A DNA stretch of 64,000 bases from Streptomyces sp. ISL-12 (GTDB taxonomy: Bacteria > Actinomycetota > Actinomycetes > Streptomycetales > Streptomycetaceae). The DNA is taken from positions 1-64,000 of the forward strand of contig NZ_JAGGOO010000012.1 of assembly GCF_018614415.1 (NCBI RefSeq), read 5' to 3'. Under the pieces are notes generated by a model. The model ran no database searches and was not told where the DNA came from. It was given only the letters and a program-made list of their open reading frames with translations. This document shows positions 63,474 to 64,000 of the stretch, one piece after another (position 1 is the stretch's first letter; every line of letters begins with the position of its first letter). The position numbers and the translations under genes were made by a program.

Positions 63474-63512
63474 CCCGGCTACCACCGACCGCCCCACCCA
63501 CAGCCGCTCCCC

Positions 63513-64000
63513 CTACGAGGGCGGCACGAAACCGGTAGCCGGACGCTTCTCCGCCGGCGCCCCCTCCGACGCCGCCGGCCGCTGCCCGGCACCCGACGGC
63601 CCCGTAGCCCCGCCAGACGGCCCAGACGGCCCCCCGGACCCGTGCGGCGGCGCCGAAGGCCGTATCGCGGACGGCCCGAACCCACCGGCGGCCCCACCCG
63701 CGGCCCCGACGCCCGTCGCGGACGGCCAGGCATCCCCGCCAGGGCCCGGGACGCCGGCCGCACCGGTCCCGAAAGCCCGCCGCGCCTCCCGTGCCTGCCG
63801 CTCCCGCACCACAGCCGCCAGATAGGCGGCCGCCGGGACGTCCTGCGGCACGGGCACCCCCGTACGAGCGGCGAGATCACCGGCGAGCCGTCCCGCCATG
63901 TCCTGGCCCACCCGCGGATCCAACTGGTGCATCCGCGTCAGGTACTGCCGGACGGCCAGCCACAGATGATCCGGCACGGCCGACAGGTCCAGCCCCGAGA
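63513..64000 (-). CDS. C-terminal part of a probable RDD-family membrane protein (partial)
   Basis: The leftward frame enters from the right edge and ends at 63513; about 162 residues are visible. They read GLDLSAVPDHLWLAVRQYL, then a helical, charged stretch ending about RQAREARRAFGTG, and a tail of about 75 residues rich in Gly, Pro, Ala and Ser (disordered). From memory this helical segment and tail resemble the C-terminus of Streptomyces RDD-family membrane proteins, whose TM core would lie outside the window. The family call is tentative. A GTG at 63977 is in frame, but upstream codons continue with good bias, so it is not the start. Confidence 0.6.
   Translation of the reverse strand, partial: SGLDLSAVPDHLWLAVRQYLTRMHQLDPRVGQDMAGRLAGDLAARTGVPVPQDVPAAAYLAAVVRERQAREARRAFGTGAAGVPGPGGDAWPSATGVGAAGGAAGGFGPSAIRPSAPPHGSGGPSGPSGGATGPSGAGQRPAASEGAPAEKRPATGFVPPS

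Overview
The window is chromosomal DNA of a Streptomyces. It has very high GC and strong G/C bias at third codon positions. GTG and TTG starts are frequent, and it encodes an 87-residue WhiB that I recognise as the sporulation regulator of this genus. I see no rRNA, tRNA, CRISPR array, insertion sequence or prophage. From memory, the gene order resembles the S. coelicolor region around SCO3021-SCO3075. Much of it also parallels the Mycobacterium tuberculosis block around Rv3248c-Rv3277 (sahH, manA, pmmA, whiB2, fbiA-fbiB, GDP-mannose pyrophosphorylase, an LCP protein, fadE25, purE-purK, a GtrA protein). No alignment was run.

Layout. 1-9.1 kb: the start of a leftward gene, an RpiR-type regulator, a small membrane protein, a 41-bp tandem repeat array, a PLP-dependent decarboxylase, and a four-gene histidine-degradation operon (hutU, an M20 amidohydrolase, hutF, hutI). 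9.1-11.5 kb: a SigB/SigF-type sigma factor divergent from an anti-anti-sigma factor and an anti-sigma kinase. 11.7-23.5 kb: a POT peptide transporter, a two-component system, a GtrA protein, purK-purE, an M19 dipeptidase followed by a ligand-less copy of itself, two VOC proteins divergent from a CGNR protein, and a UDP-sugar dehydrogenase. 23.6-27.2 kb: an acyl-CoA dehydrogenase, an esterase divergent from a TetR regulator across a strong operator, and a hotdog thioesterase.

27.2-41.8 kb is an envelope cluster: six LytR-CpsA-Psr (LCP) ligases and one family-2 glycosyltransferase in 11 kb, then a truncated adenylate-forming protein, a secreted PGRP/amidase and a mannose-1-phosphate guanylyltransferase. 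42.3-46.5 kb, all leftward: a 50-codon ORF ending in four Cys codons, cysteine dioxygenase, the F420 genes fbiA and fbiB, and an AlkA-like glycosylase. 46.8-64 kb: whiB, a giant membrane glycosyltransferase with a DUF5719 partner, a metallopeptidase divergent from a DUF3499 protein, a lactate permease, a mannose-phosphate set (manB, Trm112-like, SIS protein, manA), a CDF transporter, ahcY, a hypothetical protein and the end of a probable RDD protein. ManA, ManB and the guanylyltransferase together would supply GDP-mannose for the envelope functions.

Most interesting signals: the cysteine-rich ORF with only rare TGT Cys codons in front of cysteine dioxygenase; the tandem pseudo-dipeptidase; the sequence-homogenised LCP paralogues with a shared promoter motif; the M20 enzyme as a possible missing last step of histidine degradation; clear operators at the TetR and CGNR loci; and repeated TANNNT boxes 6-8 bases from start codons, which suggests leaderless mRNAs.
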